Assembly: GCA_034521575.1 (NCBI GenBank) | Contig: JAXHMJ010000005.1 | Location: forward strand, 806,001-870,000 | Length of the DNA: 64,000 nt | Source of the DNA: a candidate division KSB1 bacterium | GTDB taxonomy: Bacteria > Zhuqueibacterota > Zhuqueibacteria > Residuimicrobiales > Krinioviventaceae | Direction: 5' to 3' | Shown: positions 17,132-25,306 of the stretch, piece by piece | Position numbering within the stretch: position 1 is the stretch's first letter | Layout: each line of letters begins with the position of its first letter | Program-made: the position numbers and the translations under genes | The notes under the pieces: generated by a model | Told to the model about the DNA's origin: nothing | Database searches by the model: none | Seen by the model: the letters and a program-made list of their open reading frames with translations, nothing else

Positions 17132-19939
17132 ATGCCGGATGATTTAACCCATGGTACACACGCTGCTGTGTTTTGCGACATTACTCTGCCCGCCTGTATC
17201 GTTACCCGCGATGGGCTTCTGAAAGACGCCAATCAAGCCTTTCGCAATATGCTCAATCTGAGACAGATTAAAGAAAACACTTTATTAAATTTGTTATCCG
17301 CTCTGGATCAAAAAGAATTAAAGCGCAGCCTGGCACAGACAAGCCATTTTTCACATTTCCCGTTTCACCTGGTCAATGACTCCCACTCTCTGCACACTCT
17401 GGGAGCCAGTTTTGCAAAACTCAAAGATTCTGAATTCCTGCTTTTGACCTTCTTTCCGGAAGACAACAGTGAATCCGATTCCCGCGAACTCAAAGAGCGA
17501 TATCTGTCTTTGTATGAGCGGTCCTTGAATCTGGTTTATCTCCATGACTTGAACGGGCATTTTCTTGATGCCAATCCGGCTACTCTAAATTTGCTGGGAT
17601 ATAGCCGCGAGGAAATCCTGAATTTTGATTTTAGCACAATTTTGGCTGATAAAAACCAACTCTCCAAAGCAGAAAAACTGTTAACCGACATAAAAAACAG
17701 CGGTGTACAAAAAGATATATCCCGGTTTAAACTGCGGGGCAAAGACGGCTCTGTGATTTGGGTGGAAACTCAGGCCTCTCTCGTTTACAGGGACGGCAAG
17801 CCCTTTGCGATTCAGGGGATCGGACGCGATATTACCCAACAAAAGAAAGCCGAGTCGGATAAAGCGTATTATCTAACGGAGCTTGAAATCATCACCGATA
17901 CGCTGCTCAATGCCAGCAAAATTGAAAGGATTGATGAATTATGCCGGCTCATCTGCAAAGCCGTGCACCAACTCAATCAGCCCAGCGTGATTATTGTCTC
18001 GATCTTTGATCCAAAAGTCCATGGGGTACGGATATGCTGCCTGTCAACTCCGCATGCACCGGCAGAGCATATTTACAATTTGCTCGGCGTGCATCCGGAA
18101 AGACCGGTGATCACCCAAAATATTTTAAGAGAAAATAAAGATATCTATGCCAGCGGTAAACTGGAACCCGTTTCAGGAGGACTGTATCAACTGCTTGGCG
18201 GCATCGCATCCGAATCGGCATGCAAAAAAACAGAAAAAGCATTTAATATCAAATCCATACATACCATCGGCCTTACATCCGACAATGACAGGATCAACGG
18301 CAGCATCTCACTGCTGCTCAAAGAAAAAAAACCGGTCCGCTACAAAAACGCCATCGAAAGTATTGCCAGTCATCTCACCATGATATTTGAACGTAAAATG
18401 ATGCAGCAGCAGTTGATCATCCGCGAACAACGTTACCGCTCCTTGTTTGAAAACGCATCGATCGCACTTTTGGTGGTCGAAAAAGATTTTACGATTTCTT
18501 ACGCCAATCAAAAATTTACTGATCTCACCGGCCATAGTGAACAGGAAACAATGACCGGGAAAAGGATTGATGACTTTATATTCGACAAAGATATTGCCTG
18601 GATGAAGGATTTGCTTACGCCTCTGCAGCAGGATTTGGCACACACACAGGGGCAACAGGAAATACAAATCAGGGATATAAACAACAAGCCGGTGCATACA
18701 CTGATTTCAGTGGCCCGTGTAGAAGAAAACGACCAAACTATCATTTCCCTCCTGGATATTACCAATATCAAACAAGCAGAACAGGAAAGAAAGAAACTGG
18801 AAACCCAACTGCGACAATCACAAAAGCTGGAAACCATCGGTACTCTTGCAGGTGGAATTGCGCATGAATTCAACAATATTTTAACGCCCATTCTGGGTTA
18901 TTCTGATATGATTATCGCGGATCTGTCGCCGGATCATCCCATATACCAGGACATGAAATTTATCGTGGATGCGGCAAATCGGGCAGGCGAGCTGGTGGAT
19001 CAAATGCTGACGTTCAGCCGTCTATCCGAACACGAACCCAAGCCTCTCAAACCCGATCTGATGATCAAAGAGGCAGTCAAACTCATGCAGTCCTCCCTGC
19101 CCTCCAGCATACAGGTCAAACAAAATATCCATAATAATTGTGATAAAATATTGGCTGATCCCACGCAAATCCACCAGCTGGTGATAAATTTATGCACCAA
19201 TGCATTCCAGGCCATGGAGGAACGTGGAGGCACGCTGTCGTTAAAACTGATTCAAATCCCTGTTTCTGAAATTCCCGGCTCCCTGCGCGCGGGATTATCA
19301 GCACTCGAGTATATTAAATTTACAGTGGCTGACACAGGCCGCGGTATGGATGCATCAACATTAAAGCGGCTGTTTGATCCGTTTTATTCCACCCGTGATT
19401 CAGCGACCAACCGCGGTCTCGGATTATCGGTTGTGCACGGTATTGTTGAAACAATGAACGGAATCATTGATGTGCAGAGCCAAAAAATGGTTGGAACGAC
19501 ATTTGATATCTATTTACCCGTTCTGCCGGCCGCCACTAACGCAACGCCGGCCAATCATCAACAATTGGGCGGTCATGAAACAATCATGATTATTGATGAC
19601 GAAGAAGCAGTTATTTCACTGCTGGAAAGAATGCTGTCGCGGATGGGGTACCACGTGATCAAAAAAATGGACAGTCTGAATGCATTGGAGACTTTTTCGT
19701 CCCGGGCGGATTCTATTGATCTGGTAATCACGGATTTGACGATGCCGCATCTCTCGGGATTTGAATTATCACAAAAAATGAAAGCCATTCAACCATCCAC
19801 TCCAATTTTACTCATGACCGGCTATATCGAAAAGGCAAACAAAATCGAACAGGATAACCTGTTCGACAAAGTAATCCGGAAACCTGTCATTGTCGGTGAA
19901 CTGCTGGACCTGGTACGAAACACACTCGATCAATACTAA
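17132..19939 (+). CDS. Cytoplasmic multi-PAS hybrid histidine kinase with C-terminal receiver
   Basis: A 935-residue hybrid sensor kinase without membrane segments. Domains in order: a divergent PAS (about 10-110), a PAS with PAC tail (about 130-245; VYLHDLNGHFLDANPATLNLLGYS), a GAF-like region (about 250-420), a PAS (about 430-550; VEKDFTISYANQKFTDLTGHS), HisKA with the phospho-histidine in GGIAHEFNNILTPILGYSDM (about 570), HATPase with NLCTNAFQAM, DTGRGM and GLGLSVVHG, and a receiver (about 815-930; IIDDEE, ITDLTMPHLSG, LLMTGY). The GAF-like part suggests small-molecule sensing. The next gene, 16 bases on, is a receiver protein, a natural phosphorelay partner. Confidence 0.92.
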   Translation: MPDDLTHGTHAAVFCDITLPACIVTRDGLLKDANQAFRNMLNLRQIKENTLLNLLSALDQKELKRSLAQTSHFSHFPFHLVNDSHSLHTLGASFAKLKDSEFLLLTFFPEDNSESDSRELKERYLSLYERSLNLVYLHDLNGHFLDANPATLNLLGYSREEILNFDFSTILADKNQLSKAEKLLTDIKNSGVQKDISRFKLRGKDGSVIWVETQASLVYRDGKPFAIQGIGRDITQQKKAESDKAYYLTELEIITDTLLNASKIERIDELCRLICKAVHQLNQPSVIIVSIFDPKVHGVRICCLSTPHAPAEHIYNLLGVHPERPVITQNILRENKDIYASGKLEPVSGGLYQLLGGIASESACKKTEKAFNIKSIHTIGLTSDNDRINGSISLLLKEKKPVRYKNAIESIASHLTMIFERKMMQQQLIIREQRYRSLFENASIALLVVEKDFTISYANQKFTDLTGHSEQETMTGKRIDDFIFDKDIAWMKDLLTPLQQDLAHTQGQQEIQIRDINNKPVHTLISVARVEENDQTIISLLDITNIKQAEQERKKLETQLRQSQKLETIGTLAGGIAHEFNNILTPILGYSDMIIADLSPDHPIYQDMKFIVDAANRAGELVDQMLTFSRLSEHEPKPLKPDLMIKEAVKLMQSSLPSSIQVKQNIHNNCDKILADPTQIHQLVINLCTNAFQAMEERGGTLSLKLIQIPVSEIPGSLRAGLSALEYIKFTVADTGRGMDASTLKRLFDPFYSTRDSATNRGLGLSVVHGIVETMNGIIDVQSQKMVGTTFDIYLPVLPAATNATPANHQQLGGHETIMIIDDEEAVISLLERMLSRMGYHVIKKMDSLNALETFSSRADSIDLVITDLTMPHLSGFELSQKMKAIQPSTPILLMTGYIEKANKIEQDNLFDKVIRKPVIVGELLDLVRNTLDQY

Positions 19940-19955
19940 AGGGAGAATCGATAGG

Positions 19956-20333
19956 ATGCATGTCCTGGTTGTAGAAGATGATGAAAATGTACGCTATATG
20001 GTAGAAAAAATTCTCGATATTGAAGGCCATAAAGTAACCACCGCGGAAAACGGCAAACAAGCATTGAACGCCATCTATAAAGATAAGACCCTCGAATTGA
20101 TGATCACTGACATTGTCATGCCGGAAAAGGAGGGTATGGAAACCATTCAGGAAGCCAAAGAAAACCGCCCGGACTTGAAAATTATAGCCATCTCCGGTGG
20201 CGGCCGTATTATGGCCCAGGATTATCTCAACACCGCCAAAATTCTCGGTGCCGATTTAACCCTGAAAAAACCATTCAGGCGACAGGATATATTGGATGCA
20301 GTTGAAATGGTCATGAATTCTGATAACACCTGA
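19956..20333 (+). CDS. Stand-alone response regulator receiver protein
   Basis: A 125-residue CheY-like receiver: VVEDDE at residues 4-9, phospho-accepting aspartate in ITDIVMPEKEG near residue 53, IAISGGG in place of the usual T/S strand, and LKKPFRR near residue 105. The ATG at 19956-19958 follows AGGGAGAATCGATAGG; a longer frame starting inside the kinase gene is not needed. It lies 16 bases after the hybrid kinase and is probably its downstream receiver. Confidence 0.9.
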   Translation: MHVLVVEDDENVRYMVEKILDIEGHKVTTAENGKQALNAIYKDKTLELMITDIVMPEKEGMETIQEAKENRPDLKIIAISGGGRIMAQDYLNTAKILGADLTLKKPFRRQDILDAVEMVMNSDNT

Positions 20334-20452
20334 TCCCGATACTCTGTAAATCAGACGGCATCTATTCACACCCGCTTTCTTTTTATACAATAAAATGTGC
20401 GGTTGAACGTTTATAGAAATGAAAATAGCACATATTATGAAAGGAAAAGCCC

Positions 20453-20962
20453 ATGAAATCGATTGCTCTTTTTCTGCTGCCCCTCTTATTCACCATCAGC
20501 TGTTCCGGCGTACGGGTTGCCGTCAATTATGACCAGGGGGTCGATTTCTCTGAGTATGCAACCTATACCTTTGCCGAACCCCGCCAGAACAAAGCCGGAA
20601 CTCGGCATTTTATTACCAAAAGCATACTCTTGGAAATTGATCCGCTGCTAAAAGAAAAGGGATTGCAAAAATCAGATCCCAAACGCGCGGATCTGACTGT
20701 TCATTTCTATACGCTGGTTAAAAATCAACGGCAGTTCATATCCCCGTCCTATCGTGTCGACCGTTGGGGACGGGTCTGGCAGCGCAGACCCGGACATGTA
20801 AGGAAATACAAACAAGGCACCCTTGTGATCGATATCGTTGACCGCCGCAAAAAAGAACTCGTGTGGCAGGGTGTGGGCAGCGGGATTCTCAATCCAAATG
20901 ATCCTCAGGAACATTTCCTGGATGCAGTCAGAGAGATTCTAAAGGATTTTCCGCCAGCTTGA
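20453..20962 (+). CDS. DUF4136 lipoprotein
   Basis: A 169-residue lipoprotein with the signal MKSIALFLLPLLFTISC, giving a lipobox cysteine at residue 17. The mature part matches DUF4136: VDFSEYATYTFAEP near the start, ADLTVHFYTLV in the middle, and the tail GTLVIDIVDRRKKELVWQGVGSG. Family members are outer- or periplasmic-membrane lipoproteins of unknown role. The gene stands alone with AAGGAAAAGCCC before the start, a terminator-like hairpin follows, and it converges with the DUF302 gene. Confidence 0.88.
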   Translation: MKSIALFLLPLLFTISCSGVRVAVNYDQGVDFSEYATYTFAEPRQNKAGTRHFITKSILLEIDPLLKEKGLQKSDPKRADLTVHFYTLVKNQRQFISPSYRVDRWGRVWQRRPGHVRKYKQGTLVIDIVDRRKKELVWQGVGSGILNPNDPQEHFLDAVREILKDFPPA

Positions 20963-21011
20963 GAAATACCAAATCAGAAAAAACACTGTTTAGACCGTTT
21001 TTTTAAATCAC

Positions 21012-21046
21012 ATCCCGGCATAATTCAAAGTCATGCCGGGATTTTG
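21012..21046. terminator. Hairpin between convergent DUF4136 and DUF302 genes
   Basis: Perfect 10-bp arms ATCCCGGCAT (21012-21021) and ATGCCGGGAT (21033-21042) with an 11-base loop, followed by TTTTG on the plus strand. Placed between convergent genes, it probably ends transcription from both sides. Confidence 0.65.
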
Positions 21047-21085
21047 TGTTAGCAACTTGCCTTGTGGTCCGTGTTCCATCTTTTA

Positions 21086-21469
21086 TCAAAGGGACTCGAT
21101 CACAGTTTTTAATTTTTTCTGTATCTCTTCCGCCACATCGGCCAAACCCGGATTTTCGACCGCCTGCATCAAAGCCACCGGATCAATGGCCGCCACTTCT
21201 ACCCTGCTGTTCTGCTCCTGGACGATCACATTGCACGGCAGCATGGTCCCGATCTTGTCCTCGGCCTGCAGCGCTTTGTGTGCAAACGGCGGATTGCAGG
21301 CGCCCAGAATCCGGTAATTGCGAAACTCTACATCCAGCTTCTTCTTCATGGTTTCTTTGACATCAATTTCTGTCAAAACACCGAAACCCTCCTTTTTCAG
21401 AGCCTCTTTCACATCATCCAGAGCCTCGTCAAATGATTTGTCTATTTGTGCTGAAAAATAATAATTCAT
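21086..21469 (-). CDS. DUF302 family protein
   Basis: A 127-residue cytoplasmic protein of the DUF302 family. The family hallmark is present: YRILGACNPPFAHKAL near residue 54, followed by IGTMLPCNVIV. Members are often found next to heavy-metal or redox genes and the two conserved cysteines may bind a metal, though no activity is established. The start has AGGAGGTCAAA upstream, an excellent ribosome-binding site. It diverges from the metal-sensor kinase, and the shared 282-base gap carries one copy of the 16-bp palindrome, so it may belong to the same regulon. Confidence 0.9.
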   Translation of the reverse strand: MNYYFSAQIDKSFDEALDDVKEALKKEGFGVLTEIDVKETMKKKLDVEFRNYRILGACNPPFAHKALQAEDKIGTMLPCNVIVQEQNSRVEVAAIDPVALMQAVENPGLADVAEEIQKKLKTVIESL

Positions 21470-21682
21470 TTTGACCTCCTTTGTTGTGTCCTTAGAATTA
21501 GGTGAATCAATCCGTGTAAAGATTCAGGTTAAATCCAGATTACCATAATCATTCCGATGTAATCCCGCATTTACCGAACAGCAAACAGCAGCATTCTTTT
21601 AAAATAGAACAATTTTTTAAACCCGATTCATTCAGATGCTTTTCCGCGATCGGTGTATTTGATAAAGATTCAATCGTATAAT

Positions 21683-21698
21683 TGTAGAATATTCGACA
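21683..21698. promoter_or_regulatory. 16-bp palindromic site, copy 1 (probable activator binding site)
   Basis: TGTAGAATATTCGACA, a near-perfect palindrome, 54 bases upstream of the sensor kinase start and 214 bases upstream of the divergent DUF302 gene. It differs in one base from the perfect copy at 24848-24863. The natural candidate to bind it is the NtrC-type regulator at 22873. Confidence 0.65.
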
Positions 21699-21751
21699 CT
21701 TTTTCTTTGTTAAAAATATCAAACAGCAATAAATACAACTCGCAAAAAAGT

Positions 21752-22861
21752 ATGTCAAATAACTCTCAAAACCAAAGTTATCTTCTCCTGATCATCATAC
21801 TGATCATAGTGATCACGCTGCTGCATTACCGGACCCCCACATCCAAGCTTGAATTTCATCTCGTGTACATGCAGGCGTATTTCATCCCCATTCTGCTGGC
21901 TGCGTTCCGCTTCGGCAAGCTCGGCGGGCTGGGCAGCGCGGTGATTGTGAGTCTCTTGTACCTGCCTCACATCATGCTGCACTGGGGCGGCGTGTCCGGT
22001 GATAACGTGATGCGTTTCAGTCAGGTCCTGCTGTTCAATGCTATTGGCTATCTGACCGGTCTAAAAAGCCAAGGAGAACAACGCCAGCGTACTATGGCCG
22101 AATCAGCCGCGCAAAAACTGGAACAATCCCTGCAGGATTTGGAACGGCGCAGCGAGGAACTGTTAGAAACCCAGCAGCAATTGCAGGCAGCCGACCGTCT
22201 GGCGACGATCGGAGAACTTACTGCCAGTTTGGCTCACGAAGTTCGAAATCCGCTCGGTTCCATACGCGGTGCGGTGGAAATTATTCGCAATGAGGTACCG
22301 GAAAAAGTCAGACAGCTCGAGTTCTTTGATATTCTTATTCAGGACACCAAACGACTGAATCAGGTGGTGGAAAATTATCTGAGTTTTGCCAAACCGCATT
22401 CTTCTGAATACGAAACCTTTGACCTGGTGGACATTCTCAACAATATCGGCATCATGATCGGCGCCCGGACGCGCAAACACAATATTTCATTACACATCGA
22501 CACCGGGCACAACCCTGCTCCGCTGTTGGTTCACAGCGATGCCAATCTGGTTTGGCAGGCGGTAATGAATGTGACCCTCAACGCCGTGGACGCCTCACCT
22601 GAAGATGGCCGGGTCAGCCTGAAAGTCGAACCCGCTGATGCCGGAAGAATCAGGCTTTCGGTGACAGATCAGGGCCGCGGCATCCCGCAAATACACCTGC
22701 CGCAGGTGTTCGAGTCATTTTTTACGACAAAACCGGACGGATCAGGACTGGGGCTGGCCATTGTCAAACGCCTGGCTGATCAGAACAACTGGGAGATCCG
22801 GGTGAACAGCGAACCGGAACGCGGTACGGAATTTATCTTTTATTTCCCGGGCCCGGGATAA
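21752..22861 (+). CDS. Membrane histidine kinase of the ZraS/NtrB type
   Basis: A 369-residue sensor kinase. The N-terminal 100 residues hold three or four membrane segments (LLLIIILIIVITLLHY; YFIPILLAAFRFGKLGG; SAVIVSLLYLPHIML) with only short loops, so no large periplasmic sensor domain. A coiled linker leads to HisKA with the phospho-histidine in SLAHEVRNPLGSIRGA near residue 165 and HATPase motifs VTLNAVDASP, DQGRGIP and GSGLGLAIVKRL. The ATG at 21752 fits the first membrane helix; a longer frame would cover the palindrome site. It is followed after 11 bases by its NtrC-type regulator and probably senses metal or envelope stress. Confidence 0.9.
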   Translation: MSNNSQNQSYLLLIIILIIVITLLHYRTPTSKLEFHLVYMQAYFIPILLAAFRFGKLGGLGSAVIVSLLYLPHIMLHWGGVSGDNVMRFSQVLLFNAIGYLTGLKSQGEQRQRTMAESAAQKLEQSLQDLERRSEELLETQQQLQAADRLATIGELTASLAHEVRNPLGSIRGAVEIIRNEVPEKVRQLEFFDILIQDTKRLNQVVENYLSFAKPHSSEYETFDLVDILNNIGIMIGARTRKHNISLHIDTGHNPAPLLVHSDANLVWQAVMNVTLNAVDASPEDGRVSLKVEPADAGRIRLSVTDQGRGIPQIHLPQVFESFFTTKPDGSGLGLAIVKRLADQNNWEIRVNSEPERGTEFIFYFPGPG

Positions 22862-22872
22862 GGAGCTGATTT

Positions 22873-24213
22873 ATGCGCGTATTATTAATCGATGACGACG
22901 TCAATTTGGGTAAAGTCGTAAGCTACCAGCTGCGCCAGAACGGCTACCAGGTGGATACCGCTACCAGCGGCGACGAAGGACTGAAGAAATTTGATCAATA
23001 CGATTATGACCTGATTATTTCCGACTTGAAAATGCCGGATATGTCCGGGATCAAAGTACTGGAACACATCCGCAGGCAGGACAAAGATGTGGTGTTTATT
23101 ATCATCACCGCCTATGGCAGTATCGAAAATGCAGTAAAAGCCTGCCAGCTGGGCGCCGATGATTACCTGACCAAACCGTTCGGCCAGGAACAACTGCTGT
23201 TCACCCTAAAAAAGGCGCTGAAATTCAAAACGCTGCAGACCGAAAACCTGAATCTGCGACATGAGCTCTCGGCTACCTATCAGCTCGACAACATGGTAGC
23301 GGACAGCAGCGCCATGCAGCAGGTCTTGACAATAACCCGGCGTGTGGCTGTTAGTGACGCCCCGGTGCTCATCCTGGGCGAAAGCGGCACCGGCAAGGAA
23401 CTGATTGCCCGCGCCATCCACTATCACAGTCCGAGAAAAGACAATCCCCTCGTTACGGTCAACTGTCCGACGATCCCGGACAATCTGCTGGAAAGCGAAC
23501 TGTTCGGACACGTCAAGGGTGCGTTCACCGGAGCGCTCCGGGACCGTAAAGGCAAATTTGAACAGGCGCACACCGGCACACTTTTCCTGGACGAGATCGG
23601 CGATCTTAATACCGAGCTGCAGGCCAAACTGCTGCGGGTGCTGCAGGAATATGAATTTGAACGCGTGGGCGGCAGCGAAAGCATTAAAGTCAATGTCCGA
23701 ATGATTGCCGCCACCAACCGGGATTTGTATCAACAGGTCCAGGAAGGTCAATTCCGCGAGGACCTGTACTACCGTCTGAGTGTGGTGCCCATTACGATTC
23801 CGCCGCTGCGTGAACGACCCGAGGATATTCCCGCTCTGGTGAATAATTTTATCGCACGCTACAGCGGTGACCGCAACATGCACATCGACCCCGATCTCAT
23901 ATCCGCGTTGGAATCTCATGACTGGCCCGGGAACGTACGCGAGCTTGAAAATATGATTCGTCGTATGATTACATTGTCAGAGTCAGACCGACTGACTCTG
24001 AATGATCTGCCGCAAACCATAAAAACTCCCCCGGAACGCAAACAAATCATTCAGGTCCCGGAGCAGGGCATTCCTCTGGCCGAAGTAGAGCGCCGCGTCA
24101 TCCGGCAAACCCTGGATAAAACCGGGGGCAACCAAACCCGCGCTGCACATATGCTGAATATTCCCCGGCATGTGCTCTTGTACCGTATGAAAAAACTGGG
24201 AATGCGGGAGTAA
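22873..24213 (+). CDS. NtrC-family sigma-54-dependent response regulator (metal regulon)
   Basis: A 446-residue activator. Receiver at residues 1-120 (IDDD, phospho-aspartate in [22 protein letters not shown]), AAA+ domain at about 145-370 with Walker A GESGTGKE, the sigma-54-contacting GAFTGA loop, Walker [10 protein letters not shown] and the R-finger region, and a Fis-type helix-turn-helix at 405-446 ([26 protein letters not shown]). It is coupled to the kinase by 11 bases and has AAGGAG upstream. The two 16-bp palindromes in this region and the -24/-12 promoter at 24940 make the efflux operon its likely target. Confidence 0.95.
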   Translation: MRVLLIDDDVNLGKVVSYQLRQNGYQVDTATSGDEGLKKFDQYDYDLIISDLKMPDMSGIKVLEHIRRQDKDVVFIIITAYGSIENAVKACQLGADDYLTKPFGQEQLLFTLKKALKFKTLQTENLNLRHELSATYQLDNMVADSSAMQQVLTITRRVAVSDAPVLILGESGTGKELIARAIHYHSPRKDNPLVTVNCPTIPDNLLESELFGHVKGAFTGALRDRKGKFEQAHTGTLFLDEIGDLNTELQAKLLRVLQEYEFERVGGSESIKVNVRMIAATNRDLYQQVQEGQFREDLYYRLSVVPITIPPLRERPEDIPALVNNFIARYSGDRNMHIDPDLISALESHDWPGNVRELENMIRRMITLSESDRLTLNDLPQTIKTPPERKQIIQVPEQGIPLAEVERRVIRQTLDKTGGNQTRAAHMLNIPRHVLLYRMKKLGMRE

Positions 24214-24290
24214 TGTCCACAAACGTCTTAAGTGCAGGGATATATAGATATTTTCCAATCTCGTGAACGGCGCTCAACAGCCTTTACTGA

Positions 24291-24836
24291 TCATTCTCTT
24301 GGCGATTTCCGAGCACTGGCCGTGGCACTGTATTGCGATTGCAGCCTCGAAAAATAATCTGCAGCCGCCTGGGGATCACCCCTGCGTTCAAGGGCGCTTC
24401 CGAGTGTATACAGAATATCCGCATGTTCCTCCGCACCAAACGCATCCGGGAACTGTTGCGCCAGACGGTCCAATGCTCTGTAATCCTCTATAGCAGTGTC
24501 CAGCCGATTGAACATCGACGGAAGCTGCAGACAGGTTTGTCCGCGGATATAGCGGCATTCAGCCATATTCGGCGCCGCTTCCACGGCCTTGTCCATTTTT
24601 CCCAGACCGGCTATCACGTAATATGCCTTTATGGGAGGAAACGAAGCGTAACGCGCTTTAATCACAGTCAAACAGCCCTGCCAGCACAAAGCAGCGGTAT
24701 GCTCCGGGTGCAGCTGCAGTACAGTTTTAAATTGCGCTTTGGCCGGAGCAATTTTTGATTCGTCTCCATGCGAGGCCCACTTGAAAAATAATTTCCCAAG
24801 CGCAAGGTCGCAACAGAGAGAACACTGTATAATATT
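24291..24836 (-). pseudogene. TPR-protein fragment lacking its 5' end
   Basis: The frame is open over 182 codons but has no ATG, only a TTG at 24689 well inside conserved-looking sequence. The text (KAQFKTVLQLHPEHTAAL, then IKAYYVIAGLGKMDKAVEAAPNMAECRYIRGQTCLQLP, then a last repeat GDPQAAADYFSRL) reads like the C-terminal half of an exported tetratricopeptide protein. A stop codon cuts it just before the palindrome at 24848. The N-terminal half with signal peptide is missing, so this is probably a remnant left after an insertion or deletion next to the efflux promoter. Confidence 0.5.
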
Positions 24837-24847
24837 TTACAATAAAA

Positions 24848-24863
24848 TGTAGAATATTCTACA
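24848..24863. promoter_or_regulatory. 16-bp palindromic site, copy 2 (probable upstream activator site)
   Basis: TGTAGAATATTCTACA, a perfect palindrome about 80 bases upstream of the -24/-12 promoter at 24940. This distance is normal for an NtrC-type upstream activating sequence. Copy 1 lies at 21683-21698. Confidence 0.75.
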
Positions 24864-24939
24864 AACAGATAATTTTGTCACTCCCGGCTCAAAGTACTTT
24901 ATCTTTGTTTTTATTGAATATAAGAAAAGTATATTTTTT

Positions 24940-24954
24940 TGGTACGACATTTGT
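24940..24954 (+). promoter_or_regulatory. -24/-12 (sigma-54) promoter of the metal efflux operon
   Basis: TGGTACGACATTTGT: GG and GT are ten bases apart, with TGG-AC-G at -24 and TTTG at -12, close to the TGGCACG-N4-TTGC consensus. A transcript would start near 24965, before the small membrane protein gene whose TTG start at 24987 has AGAGGTG upstream. Confidence 0.6.
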
Positions 24955-24986
24955 CTGTTAAAGAGCAAATAACAAAAGAGGTGAAA

Positions 24987-25292
24987 TTGACAAAGTCGAT
25001 ATTTATCGTATTATTCATAATCGGATTGATCGGCAGCATCCTGTTTTTTCCTCTGCCGATTGATCAGCGGTCCACATGCATCGCGGATCATCATACCGCG
25101 TACGGGCGGCTGTCGGACAGCGATACATCGCCGCACAGTCCCGGTTCAGCGCCTATGCGCAACCGGCATCGGCTGCAGCGTTATCTGGACAGCTGGGCCT
25201 TCCTGTGGTGGACCAGTCTGCTGATTACCGGCATCAGCACCTGGAAATTGTTTAAACCGATATCAGATACAGAAAAGAAGCATCAATATTAA
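24987..25292 (+). CDS. Small two-helix membrane protein, first gene of the efflux operon
   Basis: A 101-residue protein with two membrane segments (about residues 3-22 and 71-90) and a loop of about 48 residues between them. The loop carries CIADHHTAYGR and further histidines, possible metal ligands if it faces the periplasm. The TTG start at 24987 is chosen because AGAGGTG precedes it and it lies downstream of the predicted transcription start. CusA follows after 14 bases. I do not recognise the family; position suggests an accessory subunit or a CusF-like metal donor, which is inference only. Confidence 0.65.
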   Translation: MTKSIFIVLFIIGLIGSILFFPLPIDQRSTCIADHHTAYGRLSDSDTSPHSPGSAPMRNRHRLQRYLDSWAFLWWTSLLITGISTWKLFKPISDTEKKHQY

Positions 25293-25306
25293 AATAAAGA
25301 GCTGCC

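Noticed and set aside
21549-21758. Small minus-strand frame with a cysteine-rich end (ECCCLLFGKCG) between DUF302 and the kinase.
   Set aside because: It covers the palindrome site, lacks a ribosome-binding site and resembles no family known to me.
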